Shown here piece after piece: positions 34,167 to 43,847 of a stretch of 64,000 bases of DNA. How positions within the stretch are numbered: the first letter of the stretch is position 1; the number at the start of each line of letters is the position of its first letter. Below the pieces are notes generated by a model. That model was not told the DNA's origin. It saw only the letters and a list, made by a program, of their open reading frames with translations, and did not search any database. Origin of the DNA: Nocardioides aurantiacus (lineage in GTDB: Bacteria; Actinomycetota; Actinomycetes; Propionibacteriales; Nocardioidaceae); assembly GCF_003752505.1 (NCBI RefSeq), contig NZ_RKHO01000001.1, positions 930,001-994,000 on the forward strand. Reading direction: 5' to 3'. Made by a program: the position numbers and the translations under genes.

Positions 34167-35066
34167 TCAGGCCTGGCAGTCGTCCAGGGTCGGGGTCTCG
34201 GGGGTCTCGATACCCTCACCACCCAGCGTGAACTGGTAGGCCTCGGCCCAGGTGTCGTTGTCGAAGGACGACTGGAGCGACTCGTTGATGAACTCGCACA
34301 TCTCGGGGGCGTCCTTGGAGTAGCCGACACCGATCCGCTCCTCGGAGAACTCGTCGCCCACGACCTTCAGCTCGCCCTCGTTCTCGGCGGCGTAGCCGAG
34401 CAGGATCGCGCCGTCGGTCGACATCGCGGGCACGGTGTCGTTGAGGACGTCGTCGACGCACGCGGCGTAGTTGTCGGCCGGAGCCGGGACGGCGCCCTCG
34501 GTCTCGACGTTCTCGAGGGAGGTGGAGCCCGAGGCGGCGCAGACCTCCTCGCCCTCGAGGTCGGCGATGCCCGTGATGTCGCTGTCGGCCTTGACCAGCA
34601 CCTGCTGCCCGGTGACGAGGTAGGGGCCGGTCTGGCCGACGACCTGACGGCGCTCGTCGGTGATGGAGTACGTCGCCAGGACGAGGTCGACACGACCCTG
34701 CTGGAGGTAGGGCTCGCGGTTGTCGGAGATCGTCTCCTCCCAGGTGATGTCCTCGGGAGCGATGCCCAGCTGTCCGGCGATCTGCTTGGCGATCTCGACG
34801 TCGAAGCCGGTGGGGACGTCGTCGGCGGCGCCCTTGAACCCGAGACCGGGCTGGTCGAACTTCACGCCGATGGTGATCTTCCCTGCCTCGGCGATCTCGG
34901 CCATCTTGGTGCCCGCCTCGAACTCGGGGTTCTCGACGACCTCGACCTCCGGGGCCTCGGCACCCTCGGCCCCCGTCGCGGGCTCGCCGGCGCTGCCGCC
35001 GCATGCACTCATCGCGAGCGCGAGACCGGCCGTGACGGCCATCGTCCTGGTCCTGGTGAATCGCAT
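34167..35066 (-). CDS. gluB: Glutamate-binding lipoprotein of ABC transporter
   Basis: A 299-residue periplasmic-type binding protein. The lipobox is ALAMSACGG with the acylated Cys at about 22, followed by an acidic linker. The type 3 solute-binding fold is clear: KMAEIAEAGKITIGVKFDQPGLGFKGAADDVPTGFDVEIAKQIAGQLG, TWEETISDNREPYLQQGRVDLVLATYSITDERRQVVGQTGPYL and the ligand-binding segment AASGSTSLENV. It delivers a polar amino acid, probably glutamate, to the permeases. Its mRNA is bounded by hairpins on both sides. Confidence 0.91.
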   Translation of the reverse strand: MRFTRTRTMAVTAGLALAMSACGGSAGEPATGAEGAEAPEVEVVENPEFEAGTKMAEIAEAGKITIGVKFDQPGLGFKGAADDVPTGFDVEIAKQIAGQLGIAPEDITWEETISDNREPYLQQGRVDLVLATYSITDERRQVVGQTGPYLVTGQQVLVKADSDITGIADLEGEEVCAASGSTSLENVETEGAVPAPADNYAACVDDVLNDTVPAMSTDGAILLGYAAENEGELKVVGDEFSEERIGVGYSKDAPEMCEFINESLQSSFDNDTWAEAYQFTLGGEGIETPETPTLDDCQA

Positions 35067-35142
35067 CTTGATCTCCTTTGTCCGGGCCGGTGACCCGATC
35101 CCTGTCCGGTGGTGTGGAAGTACCGCTGTCCCGAGCTCTGGG

Positions 35143-35168
35143 GACGCCCGCGGCCGGGTGGCCGGGCG

Positions 35169-35170
<2 letters not shown>
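35143..35170. repeat. Hairpin at the gluA stop codon
   Basis: GACGCCCG (35143-35150) and CGGGCGTC (35163-35170) are perfect complements around a 12-base loop; the right arm overlaps the gluA stop codon. A second, mutually exclusive hairpin GTCCC/GGGAC (35128-35132 / 35141-35145) shares its left arm. Together they may set how much transcript continues into gluB. Confidence 0.6.
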
Positions 35171-35909
<739 letters not shown>

Positions 35910-35921
35910 GGCGGCACCCTA
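35910..35921 (-). promoter_or_regulatory. Leaderless promoter of the glu operon
   Basis: On the minus strand TAGGGT (complement of 35916-35921) is followed by GCCGCC and the gluA ATG at 35909. The 6-base distance places the start of transcription at or next to the ATG. No clear -35 is visible. Confidence 0.55.
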
Positions 35922-36097
35922 GGGCGGGCTTCGGGGGGAGTCGAGCGGACAGGGCGCCCGCTGCCGCTTCGCGACCAGTTCGTGACCTGGGTCGCGACGC
36001 TCGTCACGCCGCCGCCGCGGACGTTTCGCCGGACCTGCGCAGGGCACAGCAGAGGTGTCCGACGCGCGCCACCCGAGCACGAGGAGAGTCACCCACG

Positions 36098-36769
36098 ATG
36101 AGCACCCTGGTCGTCAGCCTGGTCCGCGGCACGGTGAGGACGGCGTACGGCGCCGCCCGCCATCCGATCGCCACCGCCTCGCAGGCGGTGGGACTGGCCA
36201 CGGACGCGGTGCGGCTGGGCGTGGGTGTCGTCCACGGGCGGATCCCCGGATCCCCGCCCGAGCAGCGACCCTCGACCGTCCCCGGCCCGGGCCCCGGCAC
36301 CGCCCACGACCCGGCCCGCGCCGCGGAGTCGCGACCCACCACCGCGCGCGAGGCCGCTCCCGCCGCCCAGGCCGCCCCCGCGGCACCCTCCGCGTCCTCG
36401 GCGCCGACGGGTGCACCCCTCGAGCCGGTGACCGACGCGCCGGGCGAGCCGGAGGGCAGCGGCCCGACCAGGATCCCCACGCCCGACGAGATCGCCGTCC
36501 GGGCGGCCGGCCCGATGCCGGGTGCTCCCGGCGAGGCGTTCTCCACCGAGCCCAAGGTCGCCAGCCGCGAGGTCGAGCACGGCGGCAGCGCCACCGGCGA
36601 CCGCGAGGCCGTCGACGGCTTCCTCGAGGACATGGCGGCCGGCGAGCCCGAGTCACCGGTCGACGCGATCGGCTCCACCACCGGGACCCCCGAGCCCGGC
36701 GCCGAGGCGTCGGTGCTCTCCGAGGCCGAGACGCTGCAGCGCGGCGCGGAGCGCAACCCGGGGGAGTGA
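36098..36769 (+). CDS. Uncharacterised Ala/Pro-rich protein
   Basis: A 223-residue protein. The first 50 residues are a plausible amphipathic or weakly hydrophobic helical segment ([39 protein letters not shown]), the rest is Pro/Ala/Glu-rich and probably disordered. A Glu/Asp-rich helix follows near [33 protein letters not shown] lies upstream of the ATG. No family recognised. It could attach to the membrane through its first helix. It ends 37 bases before miaB. Confidence 0.65.
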   Translation: MSTLVVSLVRGTVRTAYGAARHPIATASQAVGLATDAVRLGVGVVHGRIPGSPPEQRPSTVPGPGPGTAHDPARAAESRPTTAREAAPAAQAAPAAPSASSAPTGAPLEPVTDAPGEPEGSGPTRIPTPDEIAVRAAGPMPGAPGEAFSTEPKVASREVEHGGSATGDREAVDGFLEDMAAGEPESPVDAIGSTTGTPEPGAEASVLSEAETLQRGAERNPGE

Positions 36770-36806
36770 CCCGCTCCGACGGCGGCCCGTACCCTGGGTG
36801 ACTGTC

Positions 36807-38300
36807 ATGGCTGAGCAACGCACCTACGAGGTCCGCACCTACGGGTGCCAGATGAACGTCCACGACTCCGAGCGGCTCACCGGCCTGCTGGAGACGGCCG
36901 GCTACACCGCCGCCTTGACCGGCGACGAGCCGGCCGACGTGGTCGTGCTCAACACCTGCGCGGTGCGGGAGAACGCCGACAACAAGCTCTACGGCAACCT
37001 CGGGCACCTCGCCTCGGTGAAGAAGAAGCGGCCCGGCATGCAGATCGCCGTCGGTGGCTGCCTGGCCCAGAAGGACCGCGCCACCATCACGGACAAGGCC
37101 CCCTGGGTCGACGTGGTCTTCGGCACCCACAACATCGGCTCGCTGCCGGTGCTGCTCGAGCGGGCGAGGGTGGCGGAGGAGGCCCAGGTCGAGATCCTGG
37201 AGTCGCTCGAGGTCTTCCCCTCCACGCTGCCGACCAAGCGCGAGTCGGCGTACGCCGCCTGGGTCTCGGTCTCGGTCGGGTGCAACAACACCTGCACCTT
37301 CTGCATCGTGCCGGCGCTGCGCGGCAAGGAGAAGGACCGTCGTCCCGGCGACGTGCTCGCCGAGGTCGAGGCGCTGGTCGCCGAGGGCGTCAGCGAGGTC
37401 ACCCTGCTGGGGCAGAACGTCAACGCCTACGGCGTGGAGTTCGGCGACCGCCAGGCGTTCTCCAAGCTGCTGCGCGCCTGCGGCGAGGTCGAGGGCCTGG
37501 AGCGGGTGCGGTTCACCTCGCCCCACCCGGCGGAGTTCACCGACGACGTCATCGAGGCGATGGCGCAGACGCCCAACGTGATGCCCTCGCTGCACATGCC
37601 GCTGCAGTCCGGCTCCGACCGGGTGCTCAAGGCGATGCGACGCTCCTACCGGCAGTCGCGCTACCTCGGCATCATCGAGCGGGTCCGGGCCGCGATGCCG
37701 GACGCCGCCATCACCACCGACATCATCGTGGGCTTCCCCGGCGAGACCGAGGAGGACTTCCAGGACACCCTGGACGTGGTCCGGCAGGCGCGGTTCTCCA
37801 GCGCCTTCACCTTCCAGTACTCCAAGCGCCCTGGCACCCCGGCCGCCGTGCTCGAGGACCAGGTGCCCAAGGCCGTGGTCCAGGACCGCTACGAGCGGCT
37901 GGTCGCGCTCGTCGACGAGGTCGCCTGGGCCGAGAACCGTGCCCTGGAGGGTCGGGTGGTGGAGCTGATGGTCGCCGAGGGGGAGGGGCGCAAGGACGCC
38001 GCCACCCGTCGGCTCACCGGCCGCGCCCGCGACAACCGGCTGGTCCACTTCACGCCGCTGGCGGTGGACGGCACCCCCGTCGAGGTCCGTCCCGGCGACG
38101 TCGTCGAGGTCGTCGTGTCGTACGCCGCGCCGCACCACCTGGTCGCCGACGGTCCGGTGAGGTCCGTACGCCGCACCCGCGCGGGTGACGCCTGGGAGGC
38201 GGCCACCTCCGCCCCGGCCGCCGCCCCCGGCGTCTCGCTGGGACTGCCGACGATCGGGGTGCCCGCCCCGTTGCCGCCGCTGGTCGACGGCTGCCGCTGA
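36807..38300 (+). CDS. miaB: tRNA-2-methylthio-N6-isopentenyladenosine synthase
   Basis: A 497-residue radical-SAM methylthiotransferase acting after MiaA on A37 of tRNAs that read U-starting codons. The N-terminal UPF0004 domain has [13 protein letters not shown] and [15 protein letters not shown] plus a third Cys (GGCLAQ) for its cluster. The radical-SAM motif is CNNTCTFC (about 160-167), and a C-terminal TRAM domain follows. The C-terminal tail of about 50 residues is Ala/Pro-rich. The ATG at 36807 begins the family homology ([14 protein letters not shown]). miaA lies 1.4 kb downstream. Confidence 0.96.
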   Translation: MAEQRTYEVRTYGCQMNVHDSERLTGLLETAGYTAALTGDEPADVVVLNTCAVRENADNKLYGNLGHLASVKKKRPGMQIAVGGCLAQKDRATITDKAPWVDVVFGTHNIGSLPVLLERARVAEEAQVEILESLEVFPSTLPTKRESAYAAWVSVSVGCNNTCTFCIVPALRGKEKDRRPGDVLAEVEALVAEGVSEVTLLGQNVNAYGVEFGDRQAFSKLLRACGEVEGLERVRFTSPHPAEFTDDVIEAMAQTPNVMPSLHMPLQSGSDRVLKAMRRSYRQSRYLGIIERVRAAMPDAAITTDIIVGFPGETEEDFQDTLDVVRQARFSSAFTFQYSKRPGTPAAVLEDQVPKAVVQDRYERLVALVDEVAWAENRALEGRVVELMVAEGEGRKDAATRRLTGRARDNRLVHFTPLAVDGTPVEVRPGDVVEVVVSYAAPHHLVADGPVRSVRRTRAGDAWEAATSAPAAAPGVSLGLPTIGVPAPLPPLVDGCR

Positions 38301-38310
38301 GCGGGCCCGC

Positions 38311-38946
38311 TCAGCGGCGCCGGGCCACCACGACCGCGCCGACGACCTCCCAGCCCAGCGTCAGGTAGAGCCGCCGACCCTCGTCGGAGGCCACCAGGAC
38401 GCCTCGGTCGGCACCGGACCCGAGGGCGGCGTCGCCGAGCAGGGTCATCACCGCCGACCCGAGGCCCCGCCGCCGGTGGGCGCCCGAGGTCGCGATCCGG
38501 TCGGGGACGGCGACCGCCCCGTCGAGGCCGACCTGCCCCCACGCGGCGGGAGAGCCGTCGGGGGCGTCCACCTCGACCTCGACGCGGTGGGGCCCCGGAC
38601 GCCTGGTCGTCGCGGCGTAGCCCGGCGGCAGCGGCGTGCGTGGGGAGGGCGCCAGCGAGCGGGTCATCAGCCACTCGGGGACCGTCGCGGTGGCCAGCCC
38701 GTGCTCGGCGAGGCGGTCGGCGACCCGGCCGGGATCGGCCGTCGGCACGGTCACCCACGGGTCGCGCTCGTCCCACGACGCCTGCGCGGCGACGTCGGTG
38801 CGCCGCGGGTGACGGTCGGCGTCGAGCACGAGCAGCTCGACGTCACGGCCCGGGGCGCCCACCGGGGTGCGCAGCACGCCCGCGGCGACCTCCTCGGCGC
38901 TCGGGAGGTCGCGCGAGCGCGCCCAGCCGGCGACCCACGCGCGCAC
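38311..38946 (-). CDS. GNAT-family acetyltransferase
   Basis: About 211 residues with a C-terminal GNAT domain: VEVEVDAPDGSPAAWGQVGLDGAVAVPDRIATSGAHRRRGLGSAVMTLLGDAALGSGADRGVLVASDEGRRLYLTLGW, where RRRGLG is the acetyl-CoA loop. The first half is a divergent, helical domain. The start is uncertain. GTG 38946 is my choice; the frame stays open further up but would run into the upstream gene. Substrate unknown. Convergent with miaB. Confidence 0.78.
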   Translation of the reverse strand: MRAWVAGWARSRDLPSAEEVAAGVLRTPVGAPGRDVELLVLDADRHPRRTDVAAQASWDERDPWVTVPTADPGRVADRLAEHGLATATVPEWLMTRSLAPSPRTPLPPGYAATTRRPGPHRVEVEVDAPDGSPAAWGQVGLDGAVAVPDRIATSGAHRRRGLGSAVMTLLGDAALGSGADRGVLVASDEGRRLYLTLGWEVVGAVVVARRR

Positions 38947-38987
38947 CAGGTCAGGTGGCGGCGGCCCCGGACGGGCGCTGGTCGTGC

Positions 38988-39227
38988 TCAGACGGGCGGC
39001 TCGTCCTCGACGTGCTCCTCGGACTCGTCGACGTCCTCGGGGGCGTCGATCTCGTCCGGCACCTGGTCCTCCTCGACCTGCGCCGAGCGCGGCTGGTCGG
39101 GCGTCGCCGGGGGCTGCTCGTCGGTGTCGACCTGGGGTGCGTCGGCGGGACCGCCGGGCGCGAAGTCGGGCGCCGGGTCGGTGGTGGGCTCGGGGGCGGG
39201 CGAGAGGTCGCCGTCGGCGGAGCTCAC
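38988..39227 (-). CDS. Small acidic disordered protein
   Basis: A 79-residue, very acidic protein rich in Pro, Asp and Glu, ending DAPEDVDESEEHVEDEPPV. No fold is predicted by eye. The GTG start overlaps the antitoxin-like gene stop in a GTGA, so it is translated with that gene. Function unknown; its charge could suit binding a basic partner. Confidence 0.6.
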   Translation of the reverse strand: MSSADGDLSPAPEPTTDPAPDFAPGGPADAPQVDTDEQPPATPDQPRSAQVEEDQVPDEIDAPEDVDESEEHVEDEPPV

Positions 39228-39619
39228 CGGTCACGCCCGGGGGTGCCGTCGCCCTGCGGGCCGGTGGGGGCCTTGGGGTCCTTCGGCGCGGTCGGCGTCG
39301 ACGGGCTGCTCGGGCCGGCGGGGTGGTCGGTGCCGCGGGTCGGGCCCGCGCCGCTGCCGACGCCGGTGCCCGTCGTGGTGCCGGTGGTGGGGCTCGTGGG
39401 GGCGTCGGGACCACGGCCGCCGAGGTCGTCGTTGCGGCCGTCGAGGTTGTCCAGGCCCTGCTTGGCGCGGGCGACGCCCTGGCTGATCTTGTCGCTGTGC
39501 TTGCCGCCGGTCTTCTTGTCCACGGCGGCCGCGGCCTTGTCGAGGCCCTGGTTGATCTTGTCGCCGTGCTTGTCCACGGCGTCGGACAGCTTCTTCTTGG
39601 CGTCGTCCATGAAGCCCAT
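39224..39619 (-). CDS. MT0933-like antitoxin (orphan)
   Basis: A 131-residue protein. The first 60 residues match the MT0933/Rv0909 antitoxin family (MGFMDDAKKKLSDAVDKHGDKINQGLDKAAAAVDKKTGGKHSDKISQGVARAKQGLDNL), an amphipathic repeat of the type KHGDKI/KHSDKI. A Gly/Thr/Pro-rich tail follows. In M. tuberculosis Rv0909 is paired with Rv0910, an SRPBCC toxin; no such gene is adjacent here. AGGAGG precedes the ATG at 39619; an in-frame upstream ATG at 39691 has none. Confidence 0.8.
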   Translation of the reverse strand: MGFMDDAKKKLSDAVDKHGDKINQGLDKAAAAVDKKTGGKHSDKISQGVARAKQGLDNLDGRNDDLGGRGPDAPTSPTTGTTTGTGVGSGAGPTRGTDHPAGPSSPSTPTAPKDPKAPTGPQGDGTPGRDR

Positions 39620-39739
39620 GGCGTCCTCCTGGGTCTGGGTGTCTGCGGGGGTGGCGGGGTGCGGGCCGCGGCGTACCGGCGCGTCGGACACGGCGTACCC
39701 GCTGGGCCCCCGTCCAACCTAGCGGGCGAGACTAGGCCG

Positions 39740-40666
39740 GTGACCGCTCCTGCGCTGCCCGTCGTGGCGGTCGTCGGCGCCACCGCGGCGGGCAAGAGCG
39801 ACCTGGCCCTCGACCTGGCCCTGGACCTCGGCGGCGAGGTGGTCAACACCGACTCGATGCAGCTCTACCGCGGCATGGACATCGGCACCGCCAAGCTGCC
39901 GGAGGCCGAGCGTCGCGGCGTGCGGCACCACCTGCTCGACGTGCTCGAGGTGACGGAGTCGGCCACGGTGGCGGAGTTCCAGCAGCAGGCCCGGGCCGCC
40001 GTCGCGGACTGCCACGCCCGCGGGGTGGTGCCGGTGCTGGTCGGCGGCTCGGCGCTCTACACCCGTGCGGTGCTCGACCGGTTCGAGTTCCCGGGCACCG
40101 ACCCGGACGTCCGTGCCCGGCTGGAGGCGGAGCTGGTCGACCAGGGGTCGCAGGCCCTGCACCGGCGGCTCGCGGAGGTGGACCCGGCGGCGGCGGAGCA
40201 GGTGCTGCCGAGCAACGGGCGGCGCGTCGTACGCGCGCTGGAGGTCGTGGAGATCACCGGGCGGCCGTTCGCCGCCACCCTCCCCACGCGGGAGTACGTC
40301 GCCCCGGCGACCGTGCAGGTCGGGGTCGACGTCGACCGCGGGCTGCTCGAGCAGCGGATCGCCACCCGGGTGGACCGGATGTGGGAGGCCGGGCTGGTCG
40401 CCGAGGTGCAGGAGCTCGTCGGCCGCGGCCTCCGGGAGGGGCGTACGGCGCACCGCGCGCTCGGCTACCGACAGGTGCTCGCGGCCCTCGACGGCGAGAT
40501 CACCGACGCACAGGCGCGCGAGCAGACGGTGACCGGCACCCGCCGCTTCGCCCGCCGCCAGGACAGCTGGTTCCGCAAGGACGACCGGGTCGTCTGGGTG
40601 GCCCACGACGACCCGCAGCGCCTGGACCGCGCCCGCCGCGCCGTGGAGCCGGTCAGCCGGCGCTGA
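39740..40666 (+). CDS. miaA: tRNA dimethylallyltransferase
   Basis: A 308-residue MiaA, which adds dimethylallyl to A37 of tRNA, the step before MiaB. The P-loop is VVGATAAGKSDLALDLA, then VVNTDSMQLYRGMDIGTAKL, LVGGSALYTRAVLD and the swinging-domain and C-terminal parts (ALGYRQVLAAL, RRFARRQDSWFRKDDRVVWV). The GTG at 39740 has no ribosome binding site; GAGACT lies 6 bases upstream. Its 3' end overlaps the MFS gene by 14 bases. Confidence 0.96.
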   Translation: MTAPALPVVAVVGATAAGKSDLALDLALDLGGEVVNTDSMQLYRGMDIGTAKLPEAERRGVRHHLLDVLEVTESATVAEFQQQARAAVADCHARGVVPVLVGGSALYTRAVLDRFEFPGTDPDVRARLEAELVDQGSQALHRRLAEVDPAAAEQVLPSNGRRVVRALEVVEITGRPFAATLPTREYVAPATVQVGVDVDRGLLEQRIATRVDRMWEAGLVAEVQELVGRGLREGRTAHRALGYRQVLAALDGEITDAQAREQTVTGTRRFARRQDSWFRKDDRVVWVAHDDPQRLDRARRAVEPVSRR

Positions 40667-41927
40667 GCCGGTCGAGCTCGCGGGGCAGCTCACGCATCCG
40701 CACCAGCGGGGAGAGCACCGTCGGCGCGGCCGCGACCACCTGGCCGGCCAGGGCGATCCAGAAGACGCCGCGGGCGCCGATGCCCTCGCCCAGCAGCCCG
40801 CCGGCGAAGGCGCCGATCGGCATCACGCCCCAGACGACGAACCGGATCGAGGCGTTCATCCGGCCCAGCAGCGGGCGGGGGCACAGCCGCTGCCGGAAGC
40901 TGACCTGAGCCACGTTGTAGACCACGACCGAGAAGGTCAGCAGCAGGCTGGAGACCACCACCGCCACGAACGGGTCGAGCACGGTGCCGGCCAGCGGCAT
41001 CGGCAGGCCCGCCGGCACCATCACCAGCGCCGAGAGCGGGATGATCCGGCCCTCGCCCACCCAGCGGGTCACCGCCGGGGTCGCCAGCGCGCCGAGGAGG
41101 CCGCCGCCGGCGCCGAGACCCATCGCCAGCCCGAGCTGGGCCTCGCTCAGCCCGAGCTCGCGCAGCGCGAACAGCACCAGCAGGGCCCCGGTCGCGGCGG
41201 AGAACAGGTTGCTGATCGCCGTGCAGGCCGTGATCCGCCACAGCAGCGGGTGCCCGAGCACGAAGGCCAGCCCCTCGCGCACCTCGACGCGCAGCGGCCG
41301 GCGGTCCTCGCGCGGCGGCGGGGTGGAGACGTGCCGGATCCGGCGCACGAAGAACGCCGAGCCGAGGAACCCGACGGCGTTGAGCAGCGACGTCAGGGGT
41401 GCGCCGACGAGCCGCACCAGCCCGCCGCCCAGCGCGGGGCCGCCGATCATCGCCACCGACTGCACCGCCTGGAGCTGGGCGTTGCCCTCGCCGATCTCGT
41501 CGGGCTCGACGATCTCGGGCAGGTAGCTCTGGTAGGCCACGTCGAAGAACACCGTGGCGGTGCCGATCACCGTGGTCACCACGAGCAGCTGCGCGAACGA
41601 CAGCACGTCGAGCCACCAGGCCAGCGGGATCGTCAGCAGCGCCACCGCCCGGACCAGGTCGGCGGTGACCAGCACCCGCTGCTTGCGCCAGCGGTCGACC
41701 CACACCCCGGCGGGCAGCGCGATCAGCAGGAAGGCGAGGTTCTCGGCCGTGCCGAGCAGGCCCATCTCCAGCTCGCGGGCCCCGAGCAGCTCGACGGCGG
41801 TGACGGGGATGGCGAGGGTGGAGAGCTGGGTGCCGAGCTGGGCGGCGACGTCGGCGCCGAACAGCTGTCGGAAGTCGTGCTGGCGCAGCAGCCGTCGCCT
41901 GCGGGCGGGGGCGGCGGCACCGGTCAC
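40653..41927 (-). CDS. MFS exporter
   Basis: A 424-residue major facilitator with about 12 helices, of the enterobactin-exporter/EntS-like class: FRQLFGADVAAQLGTQLSTLAIPVTAVELLGA, PAGVWVDRWRKQRVLVTADLVRA (the A-loop motif) and ALGGGLVRLVGAPLTSLLNAVGFLGSAFFVRRI. Likely exports a drug or siderophore-like compound; substrate unknown. The GTG at 41927 is preceded by GACGAT and 6 bases without a ribosome binding site; longer frames upstream do not look like protein. Confidence 0.9.
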   Translation of the reverse strand: MTGAAAPARRRRLLRQHDFRQLFGADVAAQLGTQLSTLAIPVTAVELLGARELEMGLLGTAENLAFLLIALPAGVWVDRWRKQRVLVTADLVRAVALLTIPLAWWLDVLSFAQLLVVTTVIGTATVFFDVAYQSYLPEIVEPDEIGEGNAQLQAVQSVAMIGGPALGGGLVRLVGAPLTSLLNAVGFLGSAFFVRRIRHVSTPPPREDRRPLRVEVREGLAFVLGHPLLWRITACTAISNLFSAATGALLVLFALRELGLSEAQLGLAMGLGAGGGLLGALATPAVTRWVGEGRIIPLSALVMVPAGLPMPLAGTVLDPFVAVVVSSLLLTFSVVVYNVAQVSFRQRLCPRPLLGRMNASIRFVVWGVMPIGAFAGGLLGEGIGARGVFWIALAGQVVAAAPTVLSPLVRMRELPRELDRLSAG

Positions 41928-42171
41928 CGCGCCATCGTCGACCAGTGATGGGGACAAGGCAATCAGGTGTCGTCGGCGACGTGCCGACACCCGCCCCGCG
42001 ACCGGACGAAGCGCCGTACGGCCCGCTGCCGGTCGGCAGCGGCCGCCAGGTCTGGGCCCGTCGCCCGGCCGACGAGGCCGAGTCGCGCGCCCTGGCCTCG
42101 CCGCTGCGCGAGCGACCCGAACAGCGAGCCGTGGAGCCTCTACCTGGCGCTGCACCCCGAGCCCGGCGGCG

Positions 42172-42183
42172 TACGGTCCCGGC
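42172..42183 (+). promoter_or_regulatory. Leaderless promoter of PPOX flavoprotein gene
   Basis: TACGGT (42172-42177) fits TANNNT and lies 6 bases before the ATG at 42184; no ribosome binding site is present. Confidence 0.55.
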
Positions 42184-42849
42184 ATGACGACGACGAGCAG
42201 CCCGCACCCGACGCCGGCCGGGTGGAGCGAGGTCACCGACGTCGAGAGCCTGACGGCGATCGTCGGTGAGCCCGGCCCCCGCGCCCGCGACAAGGTGCGC
42301 CACGCGCTGACCGACCTCGACGTGGCGTGGCTGGACTCCTCGCCGTTCTGCGTGCTGGCCACCTCGGCCGCCGACGGCGGGGGGCTGGACGCCTCGCCCA
42401 AGGGCGACCCGGCCGGTCGGCTGGTGCACGTGATCGACGAGCGCACCATCGCGATCGCGGAGCGGCCCGGCAACCGGCGGGTCGACGGCTACCGCAACGT
42501 GCTGGAGAACCCCCGGGTCGGGCTGCTGTTCCTGATCCCCGGTCGTGCCGACACGCTGCGCGTCAACGGCCGCGCCCGGCTGGTGAGCGACGCGCCGTTC
42601 TTCGACGACCTCGAGGTCAAGGGGCACCGGCCGGTGCTGGCCCTGGTCGTGGAGGTCGAGGAGCTGTTCCACCACTGCGCCAAGGCGTTCCTGCGCGCGC
42701 AGCTGTGGGAGCCGGGGTCGTGGGACCCCGAGGCCGTGGTGCCGCGGCGGGCGGTCCTGGCCCAGCGGCTGGAGCGGCCCGAGGACACCGTCGACGAGCT
42801 CGACGCCTACTACGGCCCGTCCTACGCCGACCAGCTGTACTCGTCGTGA
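42184..42849 (+). CDS. FMN-dependent PPOX-type flavoprotein
   Basis: A 221-residue protein of the pyridoxamine-phosphate-oxidase-like split barrel, resembling the MSMEG_1061 group. FCVLATSAADGGGLDASPKGDPAGRLVHVIDERTIAIAERPGNRRVDGYRNVLENPRVGLLFLIPGRADTLRVNGRARL carries the FMN contacts (Ser/Lys near SPKGDP, RRVDGYRN). HHCAKAFLRAQLWEPG is typical of the group. The reaction is unknown; some relatives use F420. dapF starts 14 bases after its stop. Confidence 0.9.
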   Translation: MTTTSSPHPTPAGWSEVTDVESLTAIVGEPGPRARDKVRHALTDLDVAWLDSSPFCVLATSAADGGGLDASPKGDPAGRLVHVIDERTIAIAERPGNRRVDGYRNVLENPRVGLLFLIPGRADTLRVNGRARLVSDAPFFDDLEVKGHRPVLALVVEVEELFHHCAKAFLRAQLWEPGSWDPEAVVPRRAVLAQRLERPEDTVDELDAYYGPSYADQLYSS

Positions 42850-42863
42850 CAGGATCCCTGAGC

Positions 42864-43703
42864 GTGAACGAGTACTCCTTCGTCAAGGGCCACGGCACCG
42901 AGAACGACTTCGTGCTCGTCCCCGACGCCCGCGGCTTGCACGAGCTCCAGCCCGGCCAGGTCGCGCTGCTGTGCGACCGCCGCGCCGGCATCGGCGCCGA
43001 CGGCGTGATCCGGGTGGTCCGCACCGACGCCACCGACGACCCGGCCGCGGTCGCGGCGCGCGGCGAGGCGACGTGGTTCATGGACTACCGCAACGCCGAC
43101 GGGTCGCTCTCGGAGATGTGCGGCAACGGCATCCGCGTGCTCGGCCGCTTCCTGGCCACCCACGCCGACGTCGACGCCCGCGGCCCGCTGCCGATCGCCA
43201 CGCGCGCCGGCACCAAGGTGCTGACCTTCGCCGACGGCGACCCCCTGGGCGAGATCACCGTCGACATGGGCGCTCCCGCCCTGCTCGGCGAGACCACGGT
43301 CAGCGTCGGCGAGCGCTCCTGGCCGGCCGTCCACGTCTCGATGGGCAACCCCCACGCCGTGGCGTTCGTCGACTCCCTCGACGACGCCGGGCCGCTGACC
43401 ACCGCCCCCGGCCACGACCCGGACGTCTTCCCCGACGGCGTCAACGTCGAGCTCGTCGTACGCCGCGGCGAGCACCACCTCGCCGTACGCGTCCACGAGC
43501 GTGGCTCCGGCGAGACCCGCTCCTGCGGCACCGGCGCGTGCGCGGTCGCCGTCGCGGCGGCCGTCGCCGACGGCGCCGAGCGCGGCACGGCGTACACCGT
43601 CGACCTGCCGGGCGGCACGCTGCGCCTGGTGTGGACCGAGGACGACCGGGTCCTGATGACCGGCCCTGCCGTCCTCGTCGCCGAGGGCCTCACCGCGCTC
43701 TGA
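42864..43703 (+). CDS. dapF: Diaminopimelate epimerase
   Basis: A 279-residue epimerase that turns LL- into meso-diaminopimelate for lysine and peptidoglycan. Both catalytic Cys are present: SEMCGNGIRVLGRF and GETRSCGTGACAVAVAA. FVKGHGTENDFVL opens the family. GTG 42864 is preceded by CAGGAT and 8 bases; no ribosome binding site. Two genes before it in this part, miaB and miaA, are its usual actinobacterial neighbours. A stem-loop follows the stop. Confidence 0.96.
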   Translation: MNEYSFVKGHGTENDFVLVPDARGLHELQPGQVALLCDRRAGIGADGVIRVVRTDATDDPAAVAARGEATWFMDYRNADGSLSEMCGNGIRVLGRFLATHADVDARGPLPIATRAGTKVLTFADGDPLGEITVDMGAPALLGETTVSVGERSWPAVHVSMGNPHAVAFVDSLDDAGPLTTAPGHDPDVFPDGVNVELVVRRGEHHLAVRVHERGSGETRSCGTGACAVAVAAAVADGAERGTAYTVDLPGGTLRLVWTEDDRVLMTGPAVLVAEGLTAL

Positions 43704-43753
43704 GAGTCGTGAGGCCGAGGCCGCGCCACAGCGCGTCGTGGGACTCACGACTC
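43704..43753 (+). terminator. Long inverted repeat after dapF
   Basis: GAGTCGTGAG (43704-43713) and CTCACGACTC (43744-43753) are a perfect 10-base inverted repeat starting right after the dapF stop. The 30-base loop holds a smaller GCGC-CACA-GCGC hairpin. Probably a dapF terminator, although there is no T run. Confidence 0.5.
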
Positions 43754-43834
43754 GGCTGATCGGCGCCGCGCGGGGAGTCCGCGGCCGGCCCACCACCCTC
43801 CCGACCCCGCTGGGCACCCACGTACGCCGCTCCC

Positions 43835-43847
43835 TAGGATCCGGCGC
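43835..43847 (+). promoter_or_regulatory. Leaderless promoter of SDR gene
   Basis: TAGGAT (43835-43840) is followed by 7 bases and the ATG at 43848, without a ribosome binding site. The same TAGGAT-N7-ATG arrangement recurs at 56572. Confidence 0.55.
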
